A DNA stretch of 64,000 bases from Clostridia bacterium (lineage in GTDB: Bacteria > Bacillota > Clostridia > Acetivibrionales > DSM-2933), in the NCBI GenBank assembly GCA_026416815.1, contig JAOAEJ010000001.1, positions 1 to 64,000 on the forward strand, read 5' to 3'. Below are positions 29,054-37,147 of the stretch, piece by piece. Numbering within the stretch: position 1 is the stretch's first letter; each line of letters starts with the position of its first letter. Position numbers and translations under genes: made by a program. The notes under the pieces were generated by a model. The model did no database searches and was not told where the DNA came from. It worked only from the letters and a program-made list of their open reading frames with translations.

Positions 29054-29100
29054 GAGTGGTATCAAAAACAGCCTTCAGAGGTGGGGAGGTGACAGGTATT

Positions 29101-31668
29101 ATGTATAATGTGCAAAAGTATGTAGCGGTTATTTTGGCAATAGCTCTTTTAATGGGTATTGTTTTGTATAGACAGTTCAATTCGGCCTCCGCAGCTACTT
29201 TTCCCTTTATTGATGGGTTTGAGAGTAATAATTTTACAGTAGGCGGTTGGACTAACAATGGTTGTGTCACACAGAATACTTATAGGAATACAGGAAGCTA
29301 TGCTGCAAGATTTGACCGGTATACTTCTTTAACCAAAAATATAAGTACAGTGGGTTACAGCGATATTACAATAAAATATGCACGTATGGCATCGGGGTTT
29401 ATGGGGGCGGATTATTTAAGATGTGAATGGTATGATGGGACTACATGGACTGTTTTAGAGGATTTTTACGGGTACAGCGGTACTTGGACGGGAAAAACAT
29501 GGGTACTGCCTGTAAATGCCGGAGACAATGCTTCCTTTAGCTTGCGTTTTTCGGTACCAAGCGGCGGTAATAAGCGATATGCATACCTTGATGATGTTGA
29601 GATATCGGGCACTCCTTTACCTTTAGGGTATCAAAACCTTGTTTCCGGTAAGGTTGCGACGGGAAGTGTCGGTATAACAAACGCTGCTGCTATTACCGAT
29701 GGAACAATAAGTACGAGTAATTATGCAAATTTAGCTTCTGGAGCAGTATGGATACAGTATGATTTAGGTACAGTCTACAGTGTTGATAGAATTAAGCTAT
29801 GGCACTATTTTGGTGATTCCAGGAGATATCGTGACGTAATATTACAGCTTTCCAATACTGCAGATTTCAGTAGTGGTGTTATCACAGTTTTTAATAATGA
29901 TGCTGACAATAGTGCAGGTCAAGGAATAGGTAGTGATGCCGAATATGCTGAAAGCAGCAGCGGAAAATTAGTTGCTTTTTCTGCTGTAAATGCAAGATAC
30001 GTAAGGCTGTGGTCAAACGGAAATACAGTAAATGTGTGGAACCATTACATTGAAGTAGAGGTTTATGGAGCTCCACCACCGACTCCTATGCCAACCCCTA
30101 CTCCGACTCCGATACCAACCCCAACCCCTGTACCTACGTCTACGCCTGTAGCTATATTTTACGACGGGTTTGAAAGCGGCGGGTTTACTACAGGTGGTTG
30201 GGTAAATAACGGTAGTACTGTTTCGAGTGCGTACAGGAATGCTGGAACCTATTCCGCAAGCCTTACCCGATACAATACCCTAACGAAATCTATAAGTACT
30301 GCAGGGTATACAGATATTGTAGTAAAGTATGCCGGTATTGCGCCGAGTTTTACATCAACGGATTACTTTAGGTGTGAGTGGTATAATGGAACGACATGGA
30401 CTATACTGGAGGATTCTTATGGCTATAGCGGCTCCTGGTCGGTAAAAACCTGGGTTTTACCGACAAATGCTTATAACAATCCGTCCTTCAGAATTAGGTT
30501 TTCTATACCAAGTACCGGCAATAAACGTTATGCATACCTTGACGATGTGCAGATCACCGGTATTCCTTTGCCACCAACACCAACTCCGGCACCAACGCCA
30601 ACACCAACACCAACACCAGTACCAACGCCAACACCAACACCAATTACACCTTTACCAACTCCCACACCGAAATCCATATTTTATGAGGGCTTTGAAAGTG
30701 GGGGATATTTATCCGGGGGATGGACAAACAGTGGAGCTGCGGTAAATACCACCAATAGGTATACAGGTACATACTCCAGCCAGTTTAATTTAACAGATAG
30801 GATAACAAAGAGCTTAAGTACAAAGGGATATAAAGACATACAAATAAAATATGTCCGAACGACTGTTAATTATGAAACTAACGACTATTTTATATGTGAA
30901 TGGTATAACGGGACCGGGTGGTATGCTTTGGAAACTATAAGTGGAAATAATGCATGGGAGGCAAAAACGTGGAGTTTGCCTTCAAGTGCAAACAATAATG
31001 CAGCTTTTCAGTTTAGATTCAGAACCCAAAGTGACAGTAGCCTAGACTATGCTTATCTGGATAATGTGGAGGTTATCGGAACTGAAATAAAGCCCTTTGC
31101 TGTGTATTCTCATAAGGTTTTGACGCCTGATGGAAACAGATTTATATTTGGAGACTATGTACCTTTACAAATACATATCCAGGCACTTGAAAGTATTAGC
31201 GATCCTGTAATTGATATTGATTTGAATATCAAAAAATCCGATGAAACGGACAGTGGGTTTAATATGGAAAAGCTTAGAGACACTGATGGTAGTGTAGATT
31301 TAGGTAGGATACAGGTGTTCAAAAACAACGATTTTAATGCTCAATTAAGTAAAACAGTAATTGATGAGACAGGACGGCTCAAAATAAAAATTCCTGTGCA
31401 ATTGCTGGCTGGTAATGAGCTTCTTATCAGATATATTGTTAAGCTATCGGCTAATGATAGTGTTTTGAACTATGGAATTCCAAAATACTTAAATGATAAC
31501 GGCTTGGAAAACACGAATATCGCTTTACATTTTCAGTTAAGCCAATGGACATTTAACGGTATTGTAGAGACTACGCCCTACTCAAAAAGTTCAACAACGG
31601 TTAGCAACCTGGAAAAACCGAATTTTAGTGCAAATATTATAGTGGAAGATTCAAATGTTTTAAATTAA
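29101..31668 (+). CDS. Exported modular repeat protein, candidate pilus-associated adhesin
   Basis: An 855-residue protein. A signal-anchor lies at about residues 5-24. It has three copies of a roughly 135-residue beta-sandwich-type module (about 33-170, 351-488 and 525-660), a discoidin/F5/8-C-like domain between copies 1 and 2 (about 176-325), Thr-Pro-rich linkers (325-350, 490-523) and a C-terminal domain of about 195 residues of cohesin/CBM-like character. The start was placed at ATG 29101, with GGAGGTG upstream; the frame overlaps the PilX-like gene by 19 bases. Presumably co-transcribed with the pilus genes and exposed. The ligand is unknown. Confidence 0.75.
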   Translation: MYNVQKYVAVILAIALLMGIVLYRQFNSASAATFPFIDGFESNNFTVGGWTNNGCVTQNTYRNTGSYAARFDRYTSLTKNISTVGYSDITIKYARMASGFMGADYLRCEWYDGTTWTVLEDFYGYSGTWTGKTWVLPVNAGDNASFSLRFSVPSGGNKRYAYLDDVEISGTPLPLGYQNLVSGKVATGSVGITNAAAITDGTISTSNYANLASGAVWIQYDLGTVYSVDRIKLWHYFGDSRRYRDVILQLSNTADFSSGVITVFNNDADNSAGQGIGSDAEYAESSSGKLVAFSAVNARYVRLWSNGNTVNVWNHYIEVEVYGAPPPTPMPTPTPTPIPTPTPVPTSTPVAIFYDGFESGGFTTGGWVNNGSTVSSAYRNAGTYSASLTRYNTLTKSISTAGYTDIVVKYAGIAPSFTSTDYFRCEWYNGTTWTILEDSYGYSGSWSVKTWVLPTNAYNNPSFRIRFSIPSTGNKRYAYLDDVQITGIPLPPTPTPAPTPTPTPTPVPTPTPTPITPLPTPTPKSIFYEGFESGGYLSGGWTNSGAAVNTTNRYTGTYSSQFNLTDRITKSLSTKGYKDIQIKYVRTTVNYETNDYFICEWYNGTGWYALETISGNNAWEAKTWSLPSSANNNAAFQFRFRTQSDSSLDYAYLDNVEVIGTEIKPFAVYSHKVLTPDGNRFIFGDYVPLQIHIQALESISDPVIDIDLNIKKSDETDSGFNMEKLRDTDGSVDLGRIQVFKNNDFNAQLSKTVIDETGRLKIKIPVQLLAGNELLIRYIVKLSANDSVLNYGIPKYLNDNGLENTNIALHFQLSQWTFNGIVETTPYSKSSTTVSNLEKPNFSANIIVEDSNVLN

Positions 31669-31687
31669 ATATGCTTGTTTATACATT

Positions 31688-31727
31688 ATTGCTCTGAACA
31701 CATACTTTGATGTTTGTTCAGAGCAAT
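31688..31727 (+). terminator. Terminator of the pilus operon
   Basis: ATTGCTCTGAACA and TGTTCAGAGCAAT separated by 14 bases, followed by AATTTT, 20 bp after the stop of the last pilus-operon gene. Marks the likely end of the 14-kb transcript that begins at pilB. Confidence 0.85.
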
Positions 31728-31791
31728 AATTTTGCAAAATTACTGATATTCTTATTTATATAACACCTTTAGAATGGAAATAATAATACAG

Positions 31792-31898
31792 CTAGTGCTT
31801 TTTAACATTACAAATTTCTATTGATTCCAATGTTAAAAATGCACTTCCTTGATTGTTGTGCCTTGCTGCTAGAAACGAATTCCGTTACAAGGCACTAG
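31792..31898 (-). repeat. 107-bp palindromic-ended repeat, copy 2 (inverted relative to copy 1)
   Basis: Begins CTAGTGC and ends GCACTAG; identical to the reverse complement of 2442-2548 except at five positions. It lies just after the pilus operon terminator and just before the TM1266-type gene. A possible relic of 18 bp (AATGTTAAAGAGCACTAA) is at 57907-57924. Confidence 0.85.
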
Positions 31899-31930
31899 TT
31901 TACCGAATGATTTTTGAGGGAGATGATCGA

Positions 31931-32176
31931 TTGGAAAGTCTTAGTATTATGGGCATATTGGTTGATAAAAGAACTCAATCAGCGCCAAAAGTACAGGAAG
32001 TACTTACAAAACACGGGGATAGCATACTATCGAGAGTTGGGATCCATGACCCTGGAGAAGAGCAGCATGGGCTTATAACACTTAATGTGAGAGATAAAAA
32101 GGACCGAATAGAATCTCTGGCAAAAGAATTAGAGTCACTCGAAGGTGTTATGGTTAAGACTATCACAATGAAATAA
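31931..32176 (+). CDS. TM1266-type regulator (ACT-like, iron-only hydrogenase system)
   Basis: An 81-residue ACT/NikR-C-like single-domain protein. The sequence runs SIMGILVDKRTQSAPKVQEV, then HGDSILSRVGIHDPGEEQHGL; it fits the family annotated as iron-only hydrogenase system regulator (TM1266). Start TTG 31931 with GAGGGAG 8 bases before; an ATG at 31907 would add 8 residues. The family's exact role is not established. No hydrogenase genes lie nearby in the window. Confidence 0.7.
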   Translation: MESLSIMGILVDKRTQSAPKVQEVLTKHGDSILSRVGIHDPGEEQHGLITLNVRDKKDRIESLAKELESLEGVMVKTITMK

Positions 32177-32178
32177 CA

Positions 32179-32204
32179 AAGGAGGCTTCTTTTACAGCCT
32201 CCTT
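32179..32204. terminator. Bidirectional terminator between TM1266-type gene and glgX
   Basis: AAGGAGGCT and AGCCTCCTT with an 8-base loop. The T-rich side faces the minus strand, but the hairpin sits 3 bp after the TM1266 stop as well, serving both convergent genes. Confidence 0.75.
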
Positions 32205-32236
32205 CCATGAACCGAATAACCTATTTTTCTTTAACA

Positions 32237-34519
32237 TTATTTTTTTATTGGTGCATTATCAGGTTTGCTAGGTTTATTATTGATTGCAGTAAACTTGGAG
32301 TCTTTAGCAGATAGTTTTTCCTGAGATTTAACCTCGCATGCAGGATTTCTTTCGGATTTTATTTGCGTAAGACTTCCCGGCTTTACACCTACATAAATTT
32401 GCTTGCCAACCAGAATTACAACAGACCTTGGGCCTACAAGTACTTCCGACTGATTTGAAAGCAGCTGCTCATTGTCAACTCCCCAGATGTCGTGTGGAGC
32501 AGGCATATCAGTATTGGCAAAAACGTGCCAAGCTGTTCCCGGTGGAAGCTTTGGTAGTTCAAACCCATGCATTTCCCAGTGCATGTTCATAGCTATATAG
32601 ATGAAGTCATCCTGTACAGAACCGCCTTTAGCATGTTTGCCGCAGAACATAAGGGCAAGAGTTAGTTTATTATTCAAATTATCCGGCTCCCAGGCTTTAA
32701 CACCATGCCATGATACATCTGGATATCCACTGCCTACATAATCCCTGTGCTCTGGATGATGGCTGCTTCTAAGTACGGGGTGAGCTTTTCTAAATGCTAT
32801 CATCTTCTTAAAATAAGTGAAAATTTCACTATTGGTTTTCAACTGATCCCAATCAAGCCATGAAATCTCATTATCCTGACAGTAAGCATTATTGTTACCG
32901 AACTGGGTATTTCCCATTTCATCACCTGCCAGGAGCATTGGAATGCCTTGGCTTGTCATCAGCATACTGACAGCATTTTTCACCTGTTTACGCCGTAGTC
33001 TGTTAACCTCGGAGTCTTCGGTTGTTCCTTCATGACCACAGTTCCAGCTGTTATTATCATTTGAGCCATCGCAGTTGTGTTCACCGTTTGCTATATTATG
33101 CTTGTTGTTGTATGATACAAGGTCCATAAGGGTAAATCCGTCATGGCAGGTAACAAAGTTGATTGAAGCACATGTGCCTCTGTTTTGCCACTTATATAAG
33201 TCAGGGGAACCTTGTAGCCTTTGTATCATAGGCGGTATCATACCCGGATCACCCTTGAGGAATTTTCTCAGGTCATCCCTGTACTTTCCATTCCATTCAG
33301 CCCAACGTCCCCAAGAGGGGAAAGAGCCTACCTGGTAAAGTCCGCCTGCGTCCCATGCCTCGGCTATAAGCTTACATTTGCCCAATACCGGGTCAAATGC
33401 CAATGTCTCAAGCAAAGGTGGATTTTGAGCTGGTGACCCGTCCTGATTACGTCCAAGTATGGAGGCAAGATCGAAGCGGAATCCGTCTATATGGTATTCA
33501 CCTGCCCAATAACGCAGACAGTCAAGAATCAGGTCACGTACAACAGGGTGGTTACAGTTTATAGTATTGCCGCAACCGCTGAAGTTTTGGTAATATCCTT
33601 CGGGAGTCAACATATAGTAAGTCTTGTTGTCTACACCTCGGAATGAGATATAGGGTCCTTTGGAATTGCCCTCTGCGGTATGATTAAATACTACGTCCAA
33701 TATAACTTCAATACCGTTTTTATGCAGGTCTTTTACGAGAGCTTTAAATTCATCAATTTGCATGCCGTATTTACCGGTGGCAGCATAGCCGGCTTTAGGT
33801 GCAAAGAACCCTACGCTGCTATAGCCCCAGTAGTTCATAAGGAACTGATTGGTTTCTGCACAATATCTCGAATGTTCAAACTCGTCAAACTCAAATATTG
33901 GCATTAATTCAATACAGTTTACTCCCAATTCCTTTAGGTATGGGATTTTTTCACGTATGCCGGCAAAAGTTCCCGGATACTTTACATTGGAGGAAGGATG
34001 CTTCGTAAACCCTCTTACATGGGTTTCGTATATAACCAAATCCTCCATAGGTATTTCAAGCGGGCGGTCATCTTCCCAGTCAAAGTCATACAGAGCAACT
34101 CTCGAACGATGCTGGAATGGGTTTGTGTAATCGGGCATTTGCCCCCATAAATCCCTACCGCCTATCAATTTTGCATAAGGGTCTAGAAGGATTTTAGAAC
34201 GATCAAACCAATGACCTTCTCTCGGGTTGAACGGTCCGTCCATTCTATATCCATACTCAATATTTTCATAATCAAGGTCGTAAACAATCATTGTAAAAAC
34301 GTTACCTATCCTGAATTCATCAGGAAAAGGTATAACTGCAAAAGGGTCCTTCTCACCTTTATTGAATAGTACCAATTCACAGGAAGTAGCAAAACGCGAA
34401 TAAACGGAAAAGTTTATACCACCGGGTACAAGTGTCGAGCCAAACGGGAGCGGACGCCCCATTCGCAGCCTGAAGTTGCCGTATTTATGAGTAGCATAAT
34501 TATCAATTCTTTTACGCAT
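32237..34519 (-). CDS. glgX: Glycogen debranching enzyme GlgX / isoamylase
   Basis: A 760-residue GH13 enzyme cleaving alpha-1,6 branches of glycogen. The N-terminal CBM48-type domain begins with RPLPFGSTLVPGGINFSVYS. The nucleophile Asp lies in GFRFDLAS, the acid Glu in LIAEAWDAGG and the third Asp in VTCHDGFTL. There is an unusual C-terminal extension of about 50 polar residues rich in Lys/Pro. Start was set to ATG 34519 (GGGGGG 8 bases before); ATG 34525 is too close. Its start overlaps the STAS gene, so they are one operon. Confidence 0.93.
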   Translation of the reverse strand: MRKRIDNYATHKYGNFRLRMGRPLPFGSTLVPGGINFSVYSRFATSCELVLFNKGEKDPFAVIPFPDEFRIGNVFTMIVYDLDYENIEYGYRMDGPFNPREGHWFDRSKILLDPYAKLIGGRDLWGQMPDYTNPFQHRSRVALYDFDWEDDRPLEIPMEDLVIYETHVRGFTKHPSSNVKYPGTFAGIREKIPYLKELGVNCIELMPIFEFDEFEHSRYCAETNQFLMNYWGYSSVGFFAPKAGYAATGKYGMQIDEFKALVKDLHKNGIEVILDVVFNHTAEGNSKGPYISFRGVDNKTYYMLTPEGYYQNFSGCGNTINCNHPVVRDLILDCLRYWAGEYHIDGFRFDLASILGRNQDGSPAQNPPLLETLAFDPVLGKCKLIAEAWDAGGLYQVGSFPSWGRWAEWNGKYRDDLRKFLKGDPGMIPPMIQRLQGSPDLYKWQNRGTCASINFVTCHDGFTLMDLVSYNNKHNIANGEHNCDGSNDNNSWNCGHEGTTEDSEVNRLRRKQVKNAVSMLMTSQGIPMLLAGDEMGNTQFGNNNAYCQDNEISWLDWDQLKTNSEIFTYFKKMIAFRKAHPVLRSSHHPEHRDYVGSGYPDVSWHGVKAWEPDNLNNKLTLALMFCGKHAKGGSVQDDFIYIAMNMHWEMHGFELPKLPPGTAWHVFANTDMPAPHDIWGVDNEQLLSNQSEVLVGPRSVVILVGKQIYVGVKPGSLTQIKSERNPACEVKSQEKLSAKDSKFTAINNKPSKPDNAPIKK

Positions 34520-34862
34520 TATCATTACCCCCCTTAACTGCAGCTAAGGCTTCAGAAAGTGTATCAAAGTTTTTAAAAATATTATCAAATCCTGTAACAT
34601 ACATGAGGCTTGCTACTTCTTTGCGCAACCCTACAAAGGCTCCACGTCCCCCAATCTCTTGAATTTGTTGGGAGATACCAAGCAATACCCTCAATTCTGC
34701 ACTGGATAAAAATTCACACTTATTCATATCAAAAATCATTCTACAACAGGGTGCAAGTGATTTTAAAATGCTTTCCAGGCTACGTGTAGAGGTACTTTCA
34801 TTTTCTTTACGTATTATTTCAATCAAGCTAAAATCTTCTTTTGAACTAATTTTGACTTCCAT
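34512..34862 (-). CDS. STAS-domain anti-anti-sigma factor
   Basis: A 116-residue SpoIIAA/RsbV-like protein. The phospho-acceptor region is FLSSAELRVLLG, with the Ser at about residue 53-54, typical for regulation by phosphorylation by an anti-sigma kinase. It may relieve an anti-sigma factor. Its stop overlaps the glgX start by a few bases, so the two are translationally coupled. Whether it controls sigma-B-type stress or glycogen metabolism is unknown. Confidence 0.8.
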   Translation of the reverse strand: MEVKISSKEDFSLIEIIRKENESTSTRSLESILKSLAPCCRMIFDMNKCEFLSSAELRVLLGISQQIQEIGGRGAFVGLRKEVASLMYVTGFDNIFKNFDTLSEALAAVKGGNDNA

Positions 34863-35276
34863 GCTGTTCCCTCTTTCTGTATAGTTTTTTTAGAACATAT
34901 AAGAAGTTTATCTGACCTGTGATGCTATACCCCTTAAAAATATATATGACCAATTTAATATTTTACTATAAAAGTAGATAAAAAGCCATGAAAACATTCA
35001 CAATTATAGAGTGGAAATGTGTGATAGGATAATGTAAAAAATGTAAAATACGCTTAAGATGTACGTTTCAATACATTATTGGAATCCCGAGTAAGGAAGG
35101 GTTATTTTTAGTTAAAGTATATCATAAATGATTCTCCGGGACTAATCCAAATTTTTGCAATTATAGAAAAGCAGACAAGCAAAAGATTTTGTAGATATAT
35201 TGAATTTTAAAGCAAAATATGCTAATATTACACAATAGAAATACATGTGTACTTCATATAAGGACACGGAGGAAAT
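34863..35276. other. Divergent intergenic region, no gene seen
   Basis: AT-rich 414-bp spacer with divergent promoters for the STAS-glgX and pheB-hom operons. No clear riboswitch, hairpin or repeat was seen. Confidence 0.5.
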
Positions 35277-35720
35277 ATGAATAAGAACTCAACATACCTG
35301 CTTGTCGATTCTTCGGTATTGCCAGAGGTGTTTTTAAAGGTTATAGAAGTCAAGAAGATCCTTGGTTCGGGAACTGTAAAGGCTGTTAACGAAGCAGTTA
35401 AGGAAATCGGTATAAGCCGGAGTGCTTATTATAAATACAAAGATTTTGTATTCCCGTTTTATGAAACATCAAGAGGGAAGGTCATGACTTTGTTTTTTGT
35501 AGTAGAAGATTTTTCGGGTATTTTATCCAGTATAATAAACCAAATAGCTGTCGCTAAGGCAAATATATTAACTATAAACCAGAACATACCTATAAATGGT
35601 CTGGCGGATATAACAATATCTATAGAGACCGAAGGTATGGTAAAGGACATAAGGAACTTAATGGAGGAAATTAGTAAAATAGAGGGTGTGCGCAGACAAG
35701 AAATTTTAGCAAGGGAATAA
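35277..35720 (+). CDS. pheB: ACT-domain protein PheB (UPF0735)
   Basis: A 147-residue protein with an N-terminal helix-turn-helix-like segment (VKEIGISRSAYYKYKDFVFP) and a C-terminal ACT domain (LFFVVEDFSGILSSIINQIA). In Bacillus it sits with phenylalanine or threonine genes; here it is directly before hom (14 bp gap), which suggests amino-acid-responsive regulation. The actual ligand and target are not established. GGAGG precedes ATG. Confidence 0.88.
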   Translation: MNKNSTYLLVDSSVLPEVFLKVIEVKKILGSGTVKAVNEAVKEIGISRSAYYKYKDFVFPFYETSRGKVMTLFFVVEDFSGILSSIINQIAVAKANILTINQNIPINGLADITISIETEGMVKDIRNLMEEISKIEGVRRQEILARE

Positions 35721-35734
35721 AGGGAGGTTAATTT

Positions 35735-36985
35735 ATGGCAAATATAGCTGTTTTAGGATATGGAGTTGTGGGCTCCGGTGTTGTAGAGGTTATTAAAAAG
35801 AATGAAAATAGTATAAGTATCAAGGCAAAGGAAAAAGTTGTAGTAAAAAAGATACTGGATGTAAGAGACTTTGCTGATAGCCCCGATAGAGATCTGATAA
35901 CCAAAAACGCTGATGAAATATTTAATGATGACTCAATTAGTGTGATAGCAGAGACTATTGGAGGTATTGGCGTAGCATACGAGTTTACTAAAAGAGCGCT
36001 GATGGGTAAGAAAAGTGTTGTAACCTCTAATAAAGAGCTTGTAGCGACTCACGGTCCCGAGCTTTTGAAGATGGCAAAGGAAAATGGTGTACATTACTTG
36101 TTTGAGGCAAGTGTCGGCGGTGGTATACCTATTATTCGCCCTTTGAACCAATGTCTTGCTGCAAATGAAATTCACGGGGTAACAGGAATACTGAACGGTA
36201 CTACCAATTATATACTTACGCAGATGAAGAAGGAAGGAAAAGACTTTGAAGTGGCCCTGAAAGGGGCTCAGCAAAACGGTTATGCAGAGGCCAATCCTAC
36301 AGCTGATGTAGAGGGACATGACGCATGTAGGAAGATTGCAATATTATCTTCAATAGCCTACAACGAATTTGTGGACTATAGGAATATTTATACCGAGGGT
36401 ATAACAAAAATAACTCTGACTGATATGCAGTATGCTGAGGCTATGGGATCGGTTATCAAGCTTATTGCTTTAAGCAAAAGGGTTGGGGATAAGTTATTTG
36501 CAAGGGTTAGCCCTGCTATGATAGATAAAGAACATCCGCTTGCTACGGTAGAGGATGTATTTAATGCAATTGTAGTAAAAGGTGATGCAATAGGTGAAGC
36601 TATGTTCTACGGGCGTGGCGCGGGTAAGCTCCCTACAGCCAGTGCCGTTGTAGCTGATATTATCGATGCAGTGAAGCATGTTGATACCAGTGAAAGGTAT
36701 ATCTGGGAAAGAAAAGAAAATACTAGTGTAATAGACATAGGTGACAGTGAGACCAAATTCTTTGTTAGAGTAATTGCAAGAAGCAAAGCTGAGGCTAAAA
36801 ACTTCATAAATACTACCTTTGGTGAAGTTAACTTTATAACAGTAAATAAAGCAGAATTAGAAGAAGAGATTGCTTTTGTTACTTCCAAGTCAAAGGAAAA
36901 AGATTTGAAAGCCGGTATAGATAAATTAAAGGGTATAGGCTCTATTAAGCAGGTGGTAAGTGTTATCCGTGTTGAGGAAGACTGA
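35735..36985 (+). CDS. hom: Homoserine dehydrogenase
   Basis: A 416-residue NAD(P)H-dependent oxidoreductase reducing aspartate semialdehyde to homoserine. The Rossmann GYGVVGSGV motif is near the N-terminus, the catalytic region GTTNYILTQM and Lys in KGAQQNGYAEANPTADVEG are clear, and a C-terminal ACT domain (about 345-416) allows threonine feedback. GGGAGG precedes ATG. In an operon with pheB; the aspartokinase-like gene starts 162 bp later past a hairpin. Confidence 0.95.
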   Translation: MANIAVLGYGVVGSGVVEVIKKNENSISIKAKEKVVVKKILDVRDFADSPDRDLITKNADEIFNDDSISVIAETIGGIGVAYEFTKRALMGKKSVVTSNKELVATHGPELLKMAKENGVHYLFEASVGGGIPIIRPLNQCLAANEIHGVTGILNGTTNYILTQMKKEGKDFEVALKGAQQNGYAEANPTADVEGHDACRKIAILSSIAYNEFVDYRNIYTEGITKITLTDMQYAEAMGSVIKLIALSKRVGDKLFARVSPAMIDKEHPLATVEDVFNAIVVKGDAIGEAMFYGRGAGKLPTASAVVADIIDAVKHVDTSERYIWERKENTSVIDIGDSETKFFVRVIARSKAEAKNFINTTFGEVNFITVNKAELEEEIAFVTSKSKEKDLKAGIDKLKGIGSIKQVVSVIRVEED

Positions 36986-37047
36986 TAAGTTTACAGGGCT
37001 GAACCTATACTGACCCATAATTAAATATGAATGTTGTATATATTGTA

Positions 37048-37113
37048 AAGTGAGGAAATATATTATTATAGATAGTTTACTGTAAGCTATCTTACCAACA
37101 TATTTCTTCACTT
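37048..37113 (+). terminator. Terminator after hom (contains AGATA-family hairpin)
   Basis: AAGTGAGGAAATAT and ATATTTCTTCACTT pair with one mismatch, enclosing TAGATAGTTTACTGTAAGCT, related to the palindrome at 4957 and the ends of 50630-50729. A T-rich run follows at 37114-37122. Confidence 0.75.
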
Positions 37114-37147
37114 TTATTTTTTCGTTATGGAAAAGGAGGGTTAGGAA

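Noticed and set aside
31853..31906. N-terminal extension of the TM1266-type protein
   Set aside because: It lies in the 107-bp repeat and has no ribosome site. The family starts near MESLSIMG, at TTG 31931 (GAGGGAG before it).
32237..34519. CRISPR or other array in the window
   Set aside because: No regularly spaced direct repeats of CRISPR size were found anywhere. The nearest tandem repeats are the Thr-Pro codons at 30073 and 30571.
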